Below, one piece after another: positions 1-16,655 of a DNA stretch of 64,000 bases. Position 1 is the stretch's first letter, and every line of letters begins with the position of its first letter. The position numbers were made by a program, and so were the translations under genes. The notes below the pieces were generated by a model. That model saw only the letters and a program-made list of their open reading frames with translations. It did not search any database and was not told the DNA's origin. The DNA comes from Amorphochlora amoebiformis (Eukaryota > Cercozoa > Chlorarachniophyceae). Location: contig BAAHQB010000224.1 in the NCBI GenBank assembly GCA_054601695.1, forward strand, positions 1 through 64,000. Reading direction: 5' to 3'.

Positions 1-154
1 ATAAGTATATATTTATTCAATTTTTTACATTTTCATACATATTTAGATATATGTATGTATATATATATATGTATATATATACAATATATATATGTATATA
101 TATATATATGTGTGTATATATGTATGTATGTATGTATGTGTTCACGAAACCAAC
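1..154. repeat. (TA)n and GTAT-rich intronic sequence
   Basis: Low-complexity sequence left of the last exon I can place in the RCC1-like gene. It contains ATGT/GTAT runs near 110-140. I see no exon or splice-flanked open segment here. It is probably intron of the same minus-strand gene, which would continue beyond the window. Confidence 0.6.
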
Positions 155-1857
155 CTTATTATTGCTATGTATCGACTCCGCATCATCGATATCTATTACG
201 TTAGGGTTAGGGTTAGGGTTAGGGTTAGGTTTAGGGTTAGGTTAGGGTTAGCGTTAGAGCTAGGGTTAGGTCTATTAGTGATCGTGATAGCGTTAGGGTT
301 AGAATTTAGGATATGGTTATGGTTAGGGTTAAAGCTAGGGTTAGGGTTATAGCTGGGATTTATTATGGCAGCGTTCGATTTAAAGGTTAGGGTTAGGGTT
401 AGGGTTAGGGTTAGTTTTGGGTTAGGGTTAGGGTTAGGGTTAGGGTTAGGGTTAGGGTTAGGGTTAGGGTTAGGGTTATGGTGTTTACACTGAACACTCC
501 CACCATTGGCGGTATTTCCCCACGCAATCACAGCTAAAGTTTAAGATTAGGGTTAGGGTTAGGGTTAGGGTCAGGGTTAGGGTTAGGGTTAGGGTTAGGG
601 TTAGGGTTGGAGTTAAGATGAATATTACTCTTGTTGAGTAAAATGCAGCCAAATGCATCCTCAGATCCCGCGATTTTAGTGCAGAATGCTTAGAATTAGG
701 GTTAGGGTTAGGGTTAGGGTTAGGGTTAGGGTTAGGGTTAGGGTTAGGGCTAAGTTTAAATATTAGTGGGTTGGGGGTGACTATTAGGAATATAGATCTA
801 TGATTAGCGGTTAAGGGTTTGCTTAACATTGCAGTTAGGTATAGGGTTATTGCTTAGATTCGATATATGATTAGGGTTAAAGATTTGCTTATATACCTAA
901 CCCTAACCCCTACCCTATACCGATAATATCAACTCCGTAATGTTAACCCTAACACTAACGCTAACCCTAACCCTAACGCTAACCCTAACCCTAACTCTAA
1001 CCCTAACCCTAACTCTAACCCTAACCCTAACTCTAACCACACGAACCCTAGTTCTAGGGACAGAGCAAGGTTAGGAACAGGATTAAGGCTAGGGTTAGGG
1101 TTAGGGTTAGGGTTAGGGTTAAGGTTAGGGTTAGGGTTCAGGTTAGAGTTAGGGTTACGGTTAGGGTTAGGGTAGGATTAGGGATAGGGTTAGGGTTAGG
1201 GTTAGGGTTTACAGTCAATCTTGACGCCATCGAGATCCGTATCACCTATTGGAGGTTAGGGTTTGGGTTAGGGCTAGGGTTAGGGTTAGGGTTAGGGTTA
1301 GGATTAGGGTTACATTAGGGTTAGAATTAAGGTTAGAGTTAGGGTAGAGTTAGGGTAGAGCTAGGGTTAGGTTAGAGCGTGTTATCGTTGGGGTTAGGGT
1401 TAGGATTAGGTTAGGATAGATTTAATCAGGATTAGGGTTAAGCGTCAGGATTAGGGTTAGGGTACGGGTTAGGGTCAGGATTAGGGTTAGGGTTAGGGTC
1501 AGCATTAGGGTCAGGGTTAGGGTCAGGATTAGGGTTAGGATTAGGGTTAGGATTAGGTTTAGGATTAGGGTCAGGATTAGGGTTTAGGGCTAGAAGATAT
1601 ATTCAATTGGAGTTTGGGCAGCTTACGGCTAAAGTTGGCTTAGGGTTAGGGTTACAACTTGGCTTAGGGTTAGGGTTAGGGTTAGGATTAGGGTTAGGGT
1701 TAGAGTAAGGTTGGGGTTAGGGTTATGGTTAGGGTTAGGGTTAGGGTTAGGGTTAGGGTTGGGGTTAGGGTTAGGGTTAGGGTTAGGGTTAGGGTTAGGG
1801 TTAAACCCCATGAGACAACGTTTCCATTTGAAAGGAGAGCAGCAAAACTGGGTGTAT

Positions 1858-1927
<70 letters not shown>

Positions 1928-2111
1928 TTCGTAAGGCCGAAATATTAAACGTGAACGAAAAAAAGAGAAGAAAAAAAAAAAAAAAAGAAAGAAAAAAAAT
2001 AGAAAAAGAAAAAAAAATTCCGAACGTGAAAAAAAAACTTGAAAAAAAGCGCAGTATTATCGCTCAACACATCTGCCCTATGTGTGTGTGCGGTATGTCA
2101 CCGAAATTTTC

Positions 2112-2190
<79 letters not shown>

Positions 2191-2629
2191 GATATATATA
2201 TAAGATACATAATATATATATTTATGTATTTATATGTGAAAAAAATGCAAAAAGCGCAATATTATTGCTCAAGACTTCTGCCCTCTATGTGTGTGTTATG
2301 TCGATAGGCGCAAAATAAAATAGTCATATATTCCCTCATACTCGCCGATGTCACCGAAATTTCATATATATATGTATATATATATATACAACATATATAT
2401 ATAGGTACATATATATATATATATATATAATATAATTATATAACATCCGGTTACGGTTAGGGTTAGGGTTAGAGTTAGCTCTAGGGTTAGGGTTAGGGTA
2501 AGGGTTAGGATTAGGGTTAGGGTTAGGGTTAGGGTTAGGGCTAGGGTTAGGGTTAGGGTTAGGGTTAGGGTTAGGATAAGATACCCGTTTTTGGCAGGGT
2601 ATATAGCTACAGCTGGAACACCTTGTTTA

Positions 2630-2696
<67 letters not shown>

Positions 2697-2912
2697 ATGT
2701 GTGTATGTGTGTCATGTATGTGTGTGTGTCATATATATATATATGTATATATATATATGTATATATATGTAATATTTAATATATTATGTGTATGTGTATG
2801 TATATATGTATATATGTATGTGTATATGTATATATATATGTATATGTATGAGTATACATGCGTGTATGTGTGTGTATATGTGTATGTGTGTATATGTGTA
2901 TGTGTGTATATC

Positions 2913-2954
<42 letters not shown>

Positions 2955-3108
2955 TGTGTATAGATGAGCATTATGTGTATCATATATGTGTATACAAGTG
3001 TGTGAACATGCTAATAAGTATATGTGTGTATATAAATGTGTAAATGTGTGTGGTATATATATATATATATATACATGTGTGTGTGTGTGTGTATATATGT
3101 ATTGTATG

Positions 3109-3174
<66 letters not shown>

Positions 3175-3243
3175 CCATTTCTAGCTGCATTAGCAGCTCT
3201 TGCATCCCCTCCAAACGCACTAGCACCCCAAGATATTATACTA

Positions 3244-3285
<42 letters not shown>

Positions 3286-3294
3286 ATATATATA

Positions 3295-3336
<42 letters not shown>

Positions 3337-3440
3337 TATATATATATTATACATATATATATTATATTATATATATGTATGTGTATATAAATGGAATATA
3401 CAGACTTTGAATGCTCTAGTATGCCAGATATTATACTACC

Positions 3441-3473
<33 letters not shown>

Positions 3474-3515
3474 AATATATATATATATATATATATGTAT
3501 ATATTGATATAACTT

Positions 3516-3557
<42 letters not shown>

Positions 3558-3664
3558 TATGACTTTATATGTATATATGCAATGCTAGCACCCAAGATTT
3601 TATACTACCTGTATATATATATGTATATATATGTATATATATATAAATATGTATGTATATGTAT

Positions 3665-3696
<32 letters not shown>

Positions 3697-3763
3697 GTAT
3701 ATATAAGAGTACATGTATACCGTCTTGTTTGATAAGCGCAAATGACTCAGTTGAAGATTTGAA

Positions 3764-3795
<32 letters not shown>

Positions 3796-3962
3796 ATGTA
3801 TATATATATATATATATACATATATATATGTATTCATATAAGTACATGTATACCGTCTTGTTTGATAAGCGCAAATGCCTCAGTTGAAGATTTGATGGAT
3901 GTCGTAATTATTCCGGAAGTTAGATTATTTGCAACCTATATAAATATATATATACATATACA

Positions 3963-4006
<44 letters not shown>

Positions 4007-4037
4007 GTATTGATGTATATATATATATAATTATATA

Positions 4038-4091
<54 letters not shown>

Positions 4092-4114
4092 ATATATAAA
4101 AATATAAATATAAA

Positions 4115-4167
<53 letters not shown>

Positions 4168-4183
4168 CAAAAATAAAAATATG

Positions 4184-4222
<39 letters not shown>

Positions 4223-4323
4223 CATACAAAAAACAAATAAAATATACACATATATATTTTAGATCTAGGGCTAATAACATACTTCTGTTTACCTTAACAT
4301 TCAGTTCTCATACATACAAAAAA

Positions 4324-4416
<93 letters not shown>

Positions 4417-4655
4417 GTTGGATGCAGGGCTAACAACACACTTCTATTTACCTTAACATTCGTACCGATAGTTTTAGGGTTAGGGTTAGGATTAGGGTTT
4501 GGATTAGGTTTACGGGTGGATTTAGGGGGTCGTTTGAGAGCTAGGGTTAGGGCTAGGGTTAGGGTTAGGTGGGTTAGGGTTAGGGTTTGGGTTAGGGTTA
4601 GAGTTAGTACTGTAGAGGTATCTCCTCCCTGACCGGAGTTTCCCCAACATACGAG
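155..4655 (-). CDS. RCC1-like repeat protein, partial multi-exon gene
   Basis: Ten minus-strand exons join in frame (216 codons): 4655-4452, 3935-3854, 3244-3176, 2621-2585, 2077-2039, 1847-1807, 1245-1213, 688-629, 533-489 and 192-155. Successive pieces read [53 protein letters not shown] and [11 protein letters not shown]. These are copies of the 'xFAALxxDGxVVxWGxxxxGGD' unit of RCC1-like beta-propeller repeats. Such repeats usually mediate protein binding, sometimes in ubiquitin ligases; no catalytic domain is visible here. Both ends are open: no start codon upstream of 4655 and no stop after 155. A competing 3' exon at 1628-1603 would end the protein after VSCPNSN, but skipping it restores further RCC1-like exons in matching phase. 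Introns are (TA)n and telomeric repeats. The exon 4655-4452 contains a telomeric stretch read in frame. Confidence 0.72.
200..1805 (-). repeat. Interstitial telomeric repeat blocks inside RCC1-like gene introns
   Basis: Degenerate and perfect TTAGGG repeats on the plus strand fill introns between exons at 155-192, 489-533, 629-688, 1213-1245 and 1807-1847. The minus-strand pre-mRNA therefore mostly carries CCCUAA. The intron 628-534 is only 95 nt and nearly all repeat. A short inverted block (CCCTAA on plus) lies at about 897-1035. Confidence 0.9.
2450..2578 (-). repeat. Interstitial telomeric repeat
   Basis: About 20 TTAGGG units with single-base variants directly abut exon 2585-2621 of the RCC1-like gene and form the start of the following intron in the sense direction (CCCTAA in sense). 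Confidence 0.9.
3420..3770 (-). repeat. Exon-edge duplicates of RCC1-like exons
   Basis: Near 3430-3447 and 3588-3610 are copies of the right (5') edge of exon 3176-3244, including its acceptor: 'AGATATTATACTACCTATA' recurs with changes. At 3716-3768 is a copy of the left (3') edge of exon 3854-3935 with its donor, starting at the same base ('CCGTCTTGTTTGATAAGCGC'). All copies are cut off by (TA)n. They sit on the side of the exon whose edge they copy. Confidence 0.8.
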
Positions 4656-4664
4656 CTTTGGTTG

Positions 4665-4712
<48 letters not shown>

Positions 4713-4882
4713 TAATGTATTATATTATATATATATATATATATCATGTATATATATATATATAATATATTATATTTATATATATGTACATACATATACA
4801 TACATAAATGCTAGATATGTATGAATTCATACGGGGGGGTGAGTATACATGTGTAAATGTATTTTCTAGAAACATATATGAG

Positions 4883-4925
<43 letters not shown>

Positions 4926-5155
4926 TATGTGTATGTACACACATATATACATATATACATATACACATATACATATATATATATATATATATACATATAT
5001 ATATAATATATGTCTGTGTGTGTGTGTGTATGTGTGTGTATACGATTGTCCATGTGTATGTATATATGTAATATATGTCTGTGTGTGTGTGTGTATGTGT
5101 GTGTATACGATTGTCCATTTTTGTAAACATATACACATATGTATTTAAAGATATT

Positions 5156-5207
<52 letters not shown>

Positions 5208-5411
5208 GTGTATGTATATGTATGGGTGAGAGTTAGCATTGTTTGTGTCGGGGATACTGAATGTATGTATGAATATGTACGTCATTGTAATGTATATATT
5301 CGTATATATGACATTTTGTATGTATGTGTATGTATTTCAGTGTTAAAATATATGTATGTATATATTATATATATTTTTAAATGTGTATGTGTATATATGT
5401 ATTTCAGTGTT

Positions 5412-5466
<55 letters not shown>

Positions 5467-6409
5467 GTATATATATGTATATATACACATATATAAATGT
5501 ACTTATTTAAATATATATTTTTACAGATGTATACATGCATAGAAATGTATATATATATTATACATACAAATTATTTAACCCTACCTCTCGCCCTAACCCT
5601 AACTATCACCCTAACCCTAACCCCCACCTAACCCTAACACCCCACCTAACCCTAACCCCCACCGATGGTTCTCCAAGCTGAGCTTGTGTTAACGTAGGAG
5701 ATACAAGTACCAGTATACTCCAAAAATTGAGCATTTTCACGGCCGAATTTTTGGCGGTTTTTTGTGAAATTTATTCAATTTTCGAGTGATTTCGGCACAG
5801 GGAGGGAGGGTTGGGTGGGGTAGTTCAATTCTCTGGATCAAGCACTTGTGTTTCTGAGAGTTTGGGGATAACATGTTTCAAATTTACAAGATAAATATGA
5901 TGGCAAAACAGCTGACAAGGAACAGGAAATACATGTAAAGGGCTTCCTTTTCTCTTCGATCATTTCTCTCTTGAAAGAGACGAAAAACGGAAAGGAATGA
6001 GATTTCGATTTGAGGGGGAGGGGGTTGGATAGATGGTCTGGAAAGGGGGGGGGGACAGGCAAGAAGGAGTGCCGGACCCGTGTCTAGTCACCACCAGTAT
6101 CACCACGGAATTTTTTTAATTTTTTTTTTCCGATCTGAGCGCGCTTACATTCTGATATTGGAAAAGATATCCTGTATATTGGGAATAAGATATCGCTATA
6201 TATCACGTCGACATATACTAAAATAGATATCTCATATATCTAAAATCGATTCCTCCAGAAAAAACCGTAGAAACCAAAACCGTTTTTTTAAAAATTATTA
6301 TTATATCGGCTAAAGATTTCCTAGTTTATCGGTCACGAGCCTCCCGCCAAATTAGCGATTCGTTGGTATTCTATCACCCGATAAGGAGGGCTCGTGAGTC
6401 TCAGTTTCC
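4656..6409. other. 5' region of the RCC1-like gene and divergent intergenic DNA
   Basis: 4656-5570 is (TA)n and (TG)n sequence with two tandem copies of a unit of about 65 bp (around 4990-5120) containing TACGATTGTCCAT, and two copies of TATTTCAGTGTTA (5333-5416). A few CCCTAA repeats lie at 5577-5660. From 5660 to 6400 the sequence is complex and richer in GC, with G runs at 5795-5820 and 6010-6055. A minus-strand open stretch at 6062-5838 begins MPVPPPFPDHLSN and could be a first exon, but I cannot join it. GATATC motifs cluster at 6165-6235 upstream of the plus gene at 6410. Confidence 0.5.
6160..6405 (+). promoter_or_regulatory. Probable promoter region with GATATC motifs and an inverted repeat
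   Basis: GATATC/AGATATC/ATATATC motifs recur between 6165 and 6240. Just upstream of the ATG at 6410, TCACGAGCCTCC (about 6332) is matched in reverse complement by GGAGGGCTCGTGA (about 6385), which could form a hairpin or bind a dimer. Similar GATATC clustering precedes the gene at 20014. Function is inferred from position only. Confidence 0.35.
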
Positions 6410-6872
6410 ATGGTCGCCTACCTTGCCCTGTGCCTTCTTGCGCTCTCCGCCCGCTCGGCGCGAGTCAACCACGATGTCTCGCAAGGCGAGGCTCGCGAGG
6501 GTGTCAACATTACTTCGCAGGTGCACTTTTTCTTTCGGATCCGCGCGAGAACGGGAGAGATTGGTGGAAAAATCAAGCATGTCATGTCATGACGCTGATT
6601 CCGCGGGATCTCGCTGAAGAACGGATAGAAAGCATGGATCTTTGCTTGGATGACCAAAGATCTGGCACTTTGGGTGCATTTATCGTCGCGGACCTTCTTT
6701 CTAACTTGTTGGCCGTGTAGACGATACCTTTCCTGTCTAATTTCTGACAAGATTTATTATGTTCACTTTTAGATTCTCGCCGCGGTGGACATGCCCGACC
6801 GCCCTCACGCCATGTTGCCAGATAACAGTCCTAACGGTGCGCTTTCCCAAGATTTACGGGCGTATTCTCATA

Positions 6873-6911
<39 letters not shown>

Positions 6912-7967
6912 TATATGCATGTTCGGCATTCGTTCAAATCCATCCGTCGTTGGGCATAAACTTGGTTGAGCGTAACGCGTTACATATGCCTTTATCAGGA
7001 TGCAATCCCCGAATGGGAGGTCCTTGCATCATCTCGCCGGGTATGACATACACAAGACATATTCATTTATAAGTACATATGATACAGTGCAGCATCCAAC
7101 ACTCGTGTGTCTGTGTATGGCCGCCTTGTACACATTTACTTATTAAAACATGTATAGTACATAAATGATATATATTTACATATACACTTGCATATTCTGA
7201 CGTGCAAATATCAGGTCCTCCTAAGATTGGAGAGCATCCCAAGCTTCTCGAGACGAGCGCGGAAGAGAAGTTTCTCGAGACGGATGCGGAAGAAAAGCCA
7301 ATCAAATCTTCGGAAAATCCTCAGGTTCAAAAGCACTCCTCATCTCTTAAAATTTATACAAATATATATTTTCAGTATATTTCAGATGTATTTGTGTAGA
7401 AATATATGTATGTGCAAATTATGTATATTTTCCTCATTTTTCTTTCTTTCTAGAGTGATCACAAGAAGAGCTCTACTCCAGAAAATGATGTATGTTCCAG
7501 CGATTTCATGTTTCTCTATATATACACGCAACATTCTACATATATCTCGAAGCTTTTGAAAGGATATCCACATTGATATTATATTTTTATATGAAACATA
7601 TTTGATCAATATCAATCAATGTAATGTTAGGTGCTACCAAAAACTGATATGCCCGATCGCGAAAATGGCATGAAGAAAGGGAACAGCCCTAACGGTATGG
7701 GTTTTTATTCATCTTGTATTTACATACATATAATATTCACTGTCAAGGGTATAGTCTAAGAGAGTATTCCAAGACCGTCAATTTGCACTTAATGAATTTA
7801 TACTGTATATTATATATATATGTATACCAGGATGCAACCCTCGCATGGGAGGTGACTGCGTCGTATCACCAGGTATATATAATATGTATATATGTGTGTA
7901 TATTCATTCATGTATATTCATGCATCTATCAACGCACGTAGCATCCTCAATTAAAATGTACGTGAAT

Positions 7968-8001
<34 letters not shown>

Positions 8002-9427
8002 ATATATATAGTACGTATACGTATATATCAGGCCCACCAAAGGAAGGAGAGCATCCAAAGTTGATCGAGGTTAATTGTATATTTTGAACATTTACAGATA
8101 TGTACATATAATATATATATATATATATATATGTTAACATTAAATATTATAACCTGGCACGATGTGTTAGAATATTTTTTATAAGATCTAAACAATATTG
8201 ATAATATATATATATTATATATATATATATATATACATATAAATATATATATATATATATATATATCACCAGGTTGGTATTCCCTCGAGATCTCACATGG
8301 CTAAAGGTTTTACAAAAAAAATGTATATTATATATTTGTATACATATATATATATATATATTATATATATATATATATTACTTATGCACATGTTTATATT
8401 ACATATACAATCTCGTCTTCATCTACAGACCGAAAGAATGGAATATATTATATAATATATATATATATATATATTCATATTCATATTTATATGTATACAT
8501 ATGCATCCTTAGGCCAAAAGCAAGAGGAGAGTTCAAGCGACGAGAAGACAGATGTCAAACCGAAACTCAATCTCGCTGCCATGCCTCCAAGAGAGTAATA
8601 CAATATATATATAATATATATATATATGTATATATATATATATGTGTGTGTCTTTGTATATACATATATAATGTTTGAACCTGAAACTCAACCTCTCTGC
8701 CATGCCTCCAAGAGAGTAATACAATATACATGTGTGTATATGTCTGTGTGTGTGTGTGTGAACCCGAAACTCAATCTTGCTGCCATACTTCCAAGGAAGT
8801 AATACAATATATTTATATGTGTATATGTGCGAGAGAGTTATATGTGTATATGTTTATATATATATATAATATTCTATAGTGCCATGTATAAGAGTAACAG
8901 TAAATATATATAACACATAAACAAATTCGTAAAATATAAATGTCAGGCACTCGGCCAAGCACCGGGGAGACGTACCAGCCGTGAAGGATCCCAGGTATAA
9001 TGTAGTAGTATATGATTAAGTATTTAATTGGATATTTATATATATATATATGTATATATATATATTGTGGTGCACCACATACCATACATACATCTACATA
9101 ATGCATACCTTCTAGAAATACCTTTTAGAAGAATTAAATACAATACACACATGCTCACACTCTACATATGTATAAATACATATAATATATTAATACACAT
9201 ATATATGTATAGTATATATATATATGTAATTACTAAAAGGCGTGGTCGTCACTGAACGTACTCGGAGTTCCTTCTAGGTGGCACAAAGAACGCTTATTAG
9301 CAAAGTAGCTGAGGAGATTCTATCAACGGTTTCCTTCAAGCGCTCGACTCAAGCTAAAAGAGCCATCGAAGCTGAATTAGGCATGTCTGATATAAGTTAT
9401 TTTCGTTACACAGTGTACGTTGGTTGA
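6410..9427 (+). CDS. Secreted protein with duplicated exon trio, 269 aa, family unknown
   Basis: Twelve exons join in frame: 6410-6520, 6773-6836, 6999-7040, 7215-7324, 7454-7489, 7631-7694, 7831-7872, 8032-8069, 8273-8306, 8513-8594, 8947-8994 and 9289-9427. The start MVAYLALCLLALSARSA is a clear signal peptide, so the product is probably exported. Exons 2-4 and 6-8 are paralogous blocks: DMPDRPHAMLPDNSPN / DMPDRENGMKKGNSPN, then CNPRMGGPCIISPG / CNPRMGGDCVVSPG, then PPKIGEHPKLLE / PPKEGEHPKLIE. The first two exons of each block have identical lengths (64 and 42 nt) and identical phases. Exon 4 also has a 9-residue internal repeat (LETSAEEKF, LETDAEEKP). The C-terminal part is acidic then helical (SKVAEEILSTVSFKRS). 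The last acceptor is the least sure; using 9278 instead gives a short ending after RWHKERLLAK. I do not recognise the family. Confidence 0.7.
8662..8812 (+). repeat. Two right-edge copies of exon 8513-8594
   Basis: Two diverged copies of the exon's 3' end plus donor ('GAAACTCAATCTCGCTGCC...AGAGAGTAATACAATATA') lie at about 8680-8725 and 8764-8812, downstream of the intact exon, each with the GTAATA donor preserved. They cannot be full exons because no acceptor-side sequence is copied. Confidence 0.85.
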
Positions 9428-9987
9428 TTCTCATCGATCTAAAATAATAATGATTTTTAACTCTCGTGCGTGTCTAGGTATGTATCTAGTATGTATCTCT
9501 AGATGAACTAGAGGAATCTAGGGAATAACTAGAATAATCCAGTATATTTCCAGTGAATAATGAATAATTGCTAGACTAAGCTATATATAGTAAGCCAAAA
9601 TTTTCAAGAGCCAGAGACTAGTCACTAGCTCTAGAAAGACTTGTACATGTTGCAAGACTCATGATCTAGAGTCTCTAGTCTCTAGAGTCTACTCTAGTCT
9701 ACTAGTCTCTAGAGTCTAGCTATAGTGTTCTGTACACATTAGCGTAGATCGCCAAGATCCTAGATTTACGCGTATATACTAGATTTATTCCTTTAAACTC
9801 TAGAAACTGGGAAACCTAGGAAACCCAAAAATAAGACTCCATGTAGAATATTCATCTAGATTCATTTACTGACATTATACACTAGTTTTAACTTTACAAA
9901 TATCTAGCACCAGCCCGCCATGCACTGATTGCATGCATGGTACTCTATCTATCGAGGACAAGTAATGCTTCGGACACTGTGAGTAGC
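9428..9987. other. Convergent intergenic region, CTAG-rich
   Basis: This gap separates the stop codons of the plus gene (9427) and the minus gene (9988). It is non-repetitive except for a strong excess of CTAG/TCTAGA words, densest at 9655-9725 where 'TCTAGAGTCTA'-like words repeat. It must hold both 3' ends. No ORF is supported. Confidence 0.6.
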
Positions 9988-14016
<4,029 letters not shown>

Positions 14017-15715
14017 CTGTGTTTACACCACCACTGATGACTATATCAGGTATCAAACACTCACACGTTAGGGTTAGGATTAGGGTTAGGGTTAGGGGTA
14101 AAGCTAGGGTTAGGTTAGGGTTAGGGTTAGGGTTAGGGTTAGGGATAGGGTAAGGGTAGGGGTTAGGGTTAGGGTTAGTAGATGAATCGGACTTAGGGTT
14201 AGCATTAGGGTTAGGGTAAGGGTTAGGGTTAGGATAAGGGTTAGCGTAAGGGTTAGACTCACGTAAGGGTTAGGGTTAGAGTTATGATTAGGGTATATGT
14301 CTACAACGTGAAATGTCACGTTGAGTGACATCCATGATTGCTGTTGGGGTTAGGGTTGGGATTTGGATGGACTATTGATCTTTCGAGGTAAGGTTAGGGT
14401 TAGAATGTGTGATTTATATTAGTGTTAGGGTTAGAGTGTGAGATATATTTAGGTGAGAGATATTTAGGGTTAGGGTTAGAAATGTGTGATATACATATTA
14501 AGGTTAGAGTATGGGATATATTTAGAGTTAGGGTTAGTAGGTGAGAGATATTTAGGGTTAGGGTTAGAATGTGTGATATATGTTAGGGTTAGGGTTAGAC
14601 TGCTAGATTTATTTAGAGTTTCGGTTGAAAAATGAGAAATATTTAGGGTTAGGGTCAGAATATATGAAATATTTAGAGTTAGGGTTAGAATATCGGATAT
14701 ATTTCGAGTAAGGGTTAGAATATAAGATGTATTTAGAGTTAGGGTTAGAATATGAGAAATATTTCGAGTTAGGGTTAGAGTATGAGATATATTTAGAGTT
14801 AGGGTTAGAATATAAGATATATTTAGAGTTAGGGTTAGAATATGAGATATTTAGAGTTAGGGTTAGAATATGAGATATTTTTAGAGTTAGGATTCCGAAA
14901 AGAATATGCGTCCGAGGTTTTGAAAAAAATGAGATATATACATATACAAGTATCTTTACATTTAGAGTTAGGGTTAGAATCTGATAAATTTCGGGTTAGA
15001 GTGTAGATATATTTAGATTTAAGGTTAGAAAATGAGATATTAAGAGTTAGGTTTAGAACATGGGATATACATATCTCGAATAAGGATTTCCGAAAAGAAA
15101 AGATATACATTCGAGGGTTTGAAAATGAGAGATAGATACAAAAATTTATAAATATCTATTTCGGTGAAAATACTTTTAGAATATGATGAGATATATTTCG
15201 AGTTAGGGTTAGAATATGAGATACATTTAGAGTTAGGGTTACCATCCATGTCGAGCGGCGTATATCTTTAAAAATGTACCCAGAGAGACACCCCTAAGAA
15301 GTTTGCTTAGGGTTAGGGTTAGGGTCTCAGGGCTAGGGTTAGGGTTTCAAGGAGATAAGGTAGATAAGACTGGGTTAGGGTTAGGGAAAGGGTTCAGTGT
15401 TGGAAGCAAGAAAGGGTTAGGGTTAGGGTTAGGGTTAGGGTTTGGGCTAGGGTTCAGTGTTGGAGTAAGATAGAGTTAGGGTTAGGGTTAGGGTTAGGGC
15501 TAGGGTTAGGTGTACATCTGGCGGGATATTCGATAGGGTGAGGGTCAGGTTTAGATATTTATATATATATATAAATATAAAATATTATATGATTTTATAT
15601 GATTAGGGTTAGAGGGTTTACTTGGACGGATTCTCTGATACTGTCACACACATCTCGCTGTTTACGGTTACCAGTAGGATTAGGGTTAAATTTGGGTGAA
15701 TTTCGATTTTTCCGG
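14017..15715. other. Region between two minus-strand genes, telomere-derived satellites
   Basis: No exon could be joined here, although the 5' exons of the gene ending at 9988 should lie in it. It holds TTAGGG repeats (14068-14300, 15305-15520) and a satellite at 14380-15250. A hairpin AACGTGA-AATG-TCACGTT (about 14308) lies between. A minus-strand ATGGATG followed by GTAACC at 15248-15255 is a possible but unproven first exon. Confidence 0.5.
14380..15250. repeat. Satellite with unit 'TTTAGAGTTAGGGTTAGAATATGAGATATA'-like, about 30 bp
   Basis: Over twenty diverged units combine a telomeric TTAGGGTTAG core with a GAGATATATTTAGAG spacer. It looks like a telomeric repeat that acquired a spacer and then amplified as a longer unit. 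The array is interrupted at 14890-14950 and 15075-15180 by two related segments containing 'TTCCGAAAAGAA'. Confidence 0.85.
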
Positions 15716-15825
15716 TTAAATTTTGGGTGAAATTCGGTCTTTTTCTCTCGTTTCTCCTGACATGGAGATCGTGACATATCTAGTGGTTGGAAAGGTTAGG
15801 GTTAGGGTTAGAGGTATGCTTTTAT

Positions 15826-15867
<42 letters not shown>

Positions 15868-15898
15868 TTATATATATTTTTATATAATATATACACAT

Positions 15899-15938
<40 letters not shown>

Positions 15939-16249
15939 CCCTAACCCTAACACTGATTCTTTTTCATTTAATATGTTACTACATCCTATTAAGTGTGTAT
16001 ATATATATATAAATGTATATATATATATATATATATATATATGCAGATGTATTTAATCATGTGAAATTACCTAAAGTCAGCTTGTCCGAGAGTCTTAATA
16101 ATCGTTTTCTCTATGTTCTGCTTATTAATCACAATCTTGCCTTCTCTCTTCGACCTATGTACATATATTCATATATATATATATATAGAATATATATATA
16201 TATATCTATATACATATATATATATATATTATATAGTGTCTAAATATTA

Positions 16250-16306
<57 letters not shown>

Positions 16307-16345
16307 TATAAAATATTATCAGCTTGCGAAAGTCTGAACACAGAA

Positions 16346-16430
<85 letters not shown>

Positions 16431-16452
16431 GTATGTATATATACATACATAC

Positions 16453-16486
<34 letters not shown>

Positions 16487-16596
16487 TCAATGTAAATATA
16501 TACTATACCTTCGGCTTCCGAGGGTCTGAGTCATTGTTTTGTTCGCCTCGGCACGTGCCACCAAATCAACGGTTTCAGAGTAGTCTTTCAGGGTTA

Positions 16597-16655
<59 letters not shown>

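Noticed and set aside
1603-1628. Terminal exon VSCPNSN then TGA for the RCC1-like gene.
   Set aside because: Skipping it joins exon 1807-1847 in phase to 1213-1245, 629-688 and 489-533, which continue the RCC1-like motif. It may be an alternative end.
200-1805. A chromosome end (true telomere) at the left of the window.
   Set aside because: The repeats are degenerate, interrupted by splice-flanked exons, and followed by non-telomeric sequence at 1-190. They are interstitial.
5838-6062. Minus-strand ORF MPVPPPFPDHLSN (74 codons).
   Set aside because: Low-complexity Pro/Ser/Lys composition in the promoter-like gap and no junction to the RCC1-like exons. Kept only as a possible first exon.
6594-6720. 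Open frame MTLIPRDLAEERIESMDLCL in the first intron of the gene at 6410.
   Set aside because: No splice sites join it in phase to the signal-peptide exon or to ILAAVDMPD. It is probably chance openness in GC-richer intron sequence.
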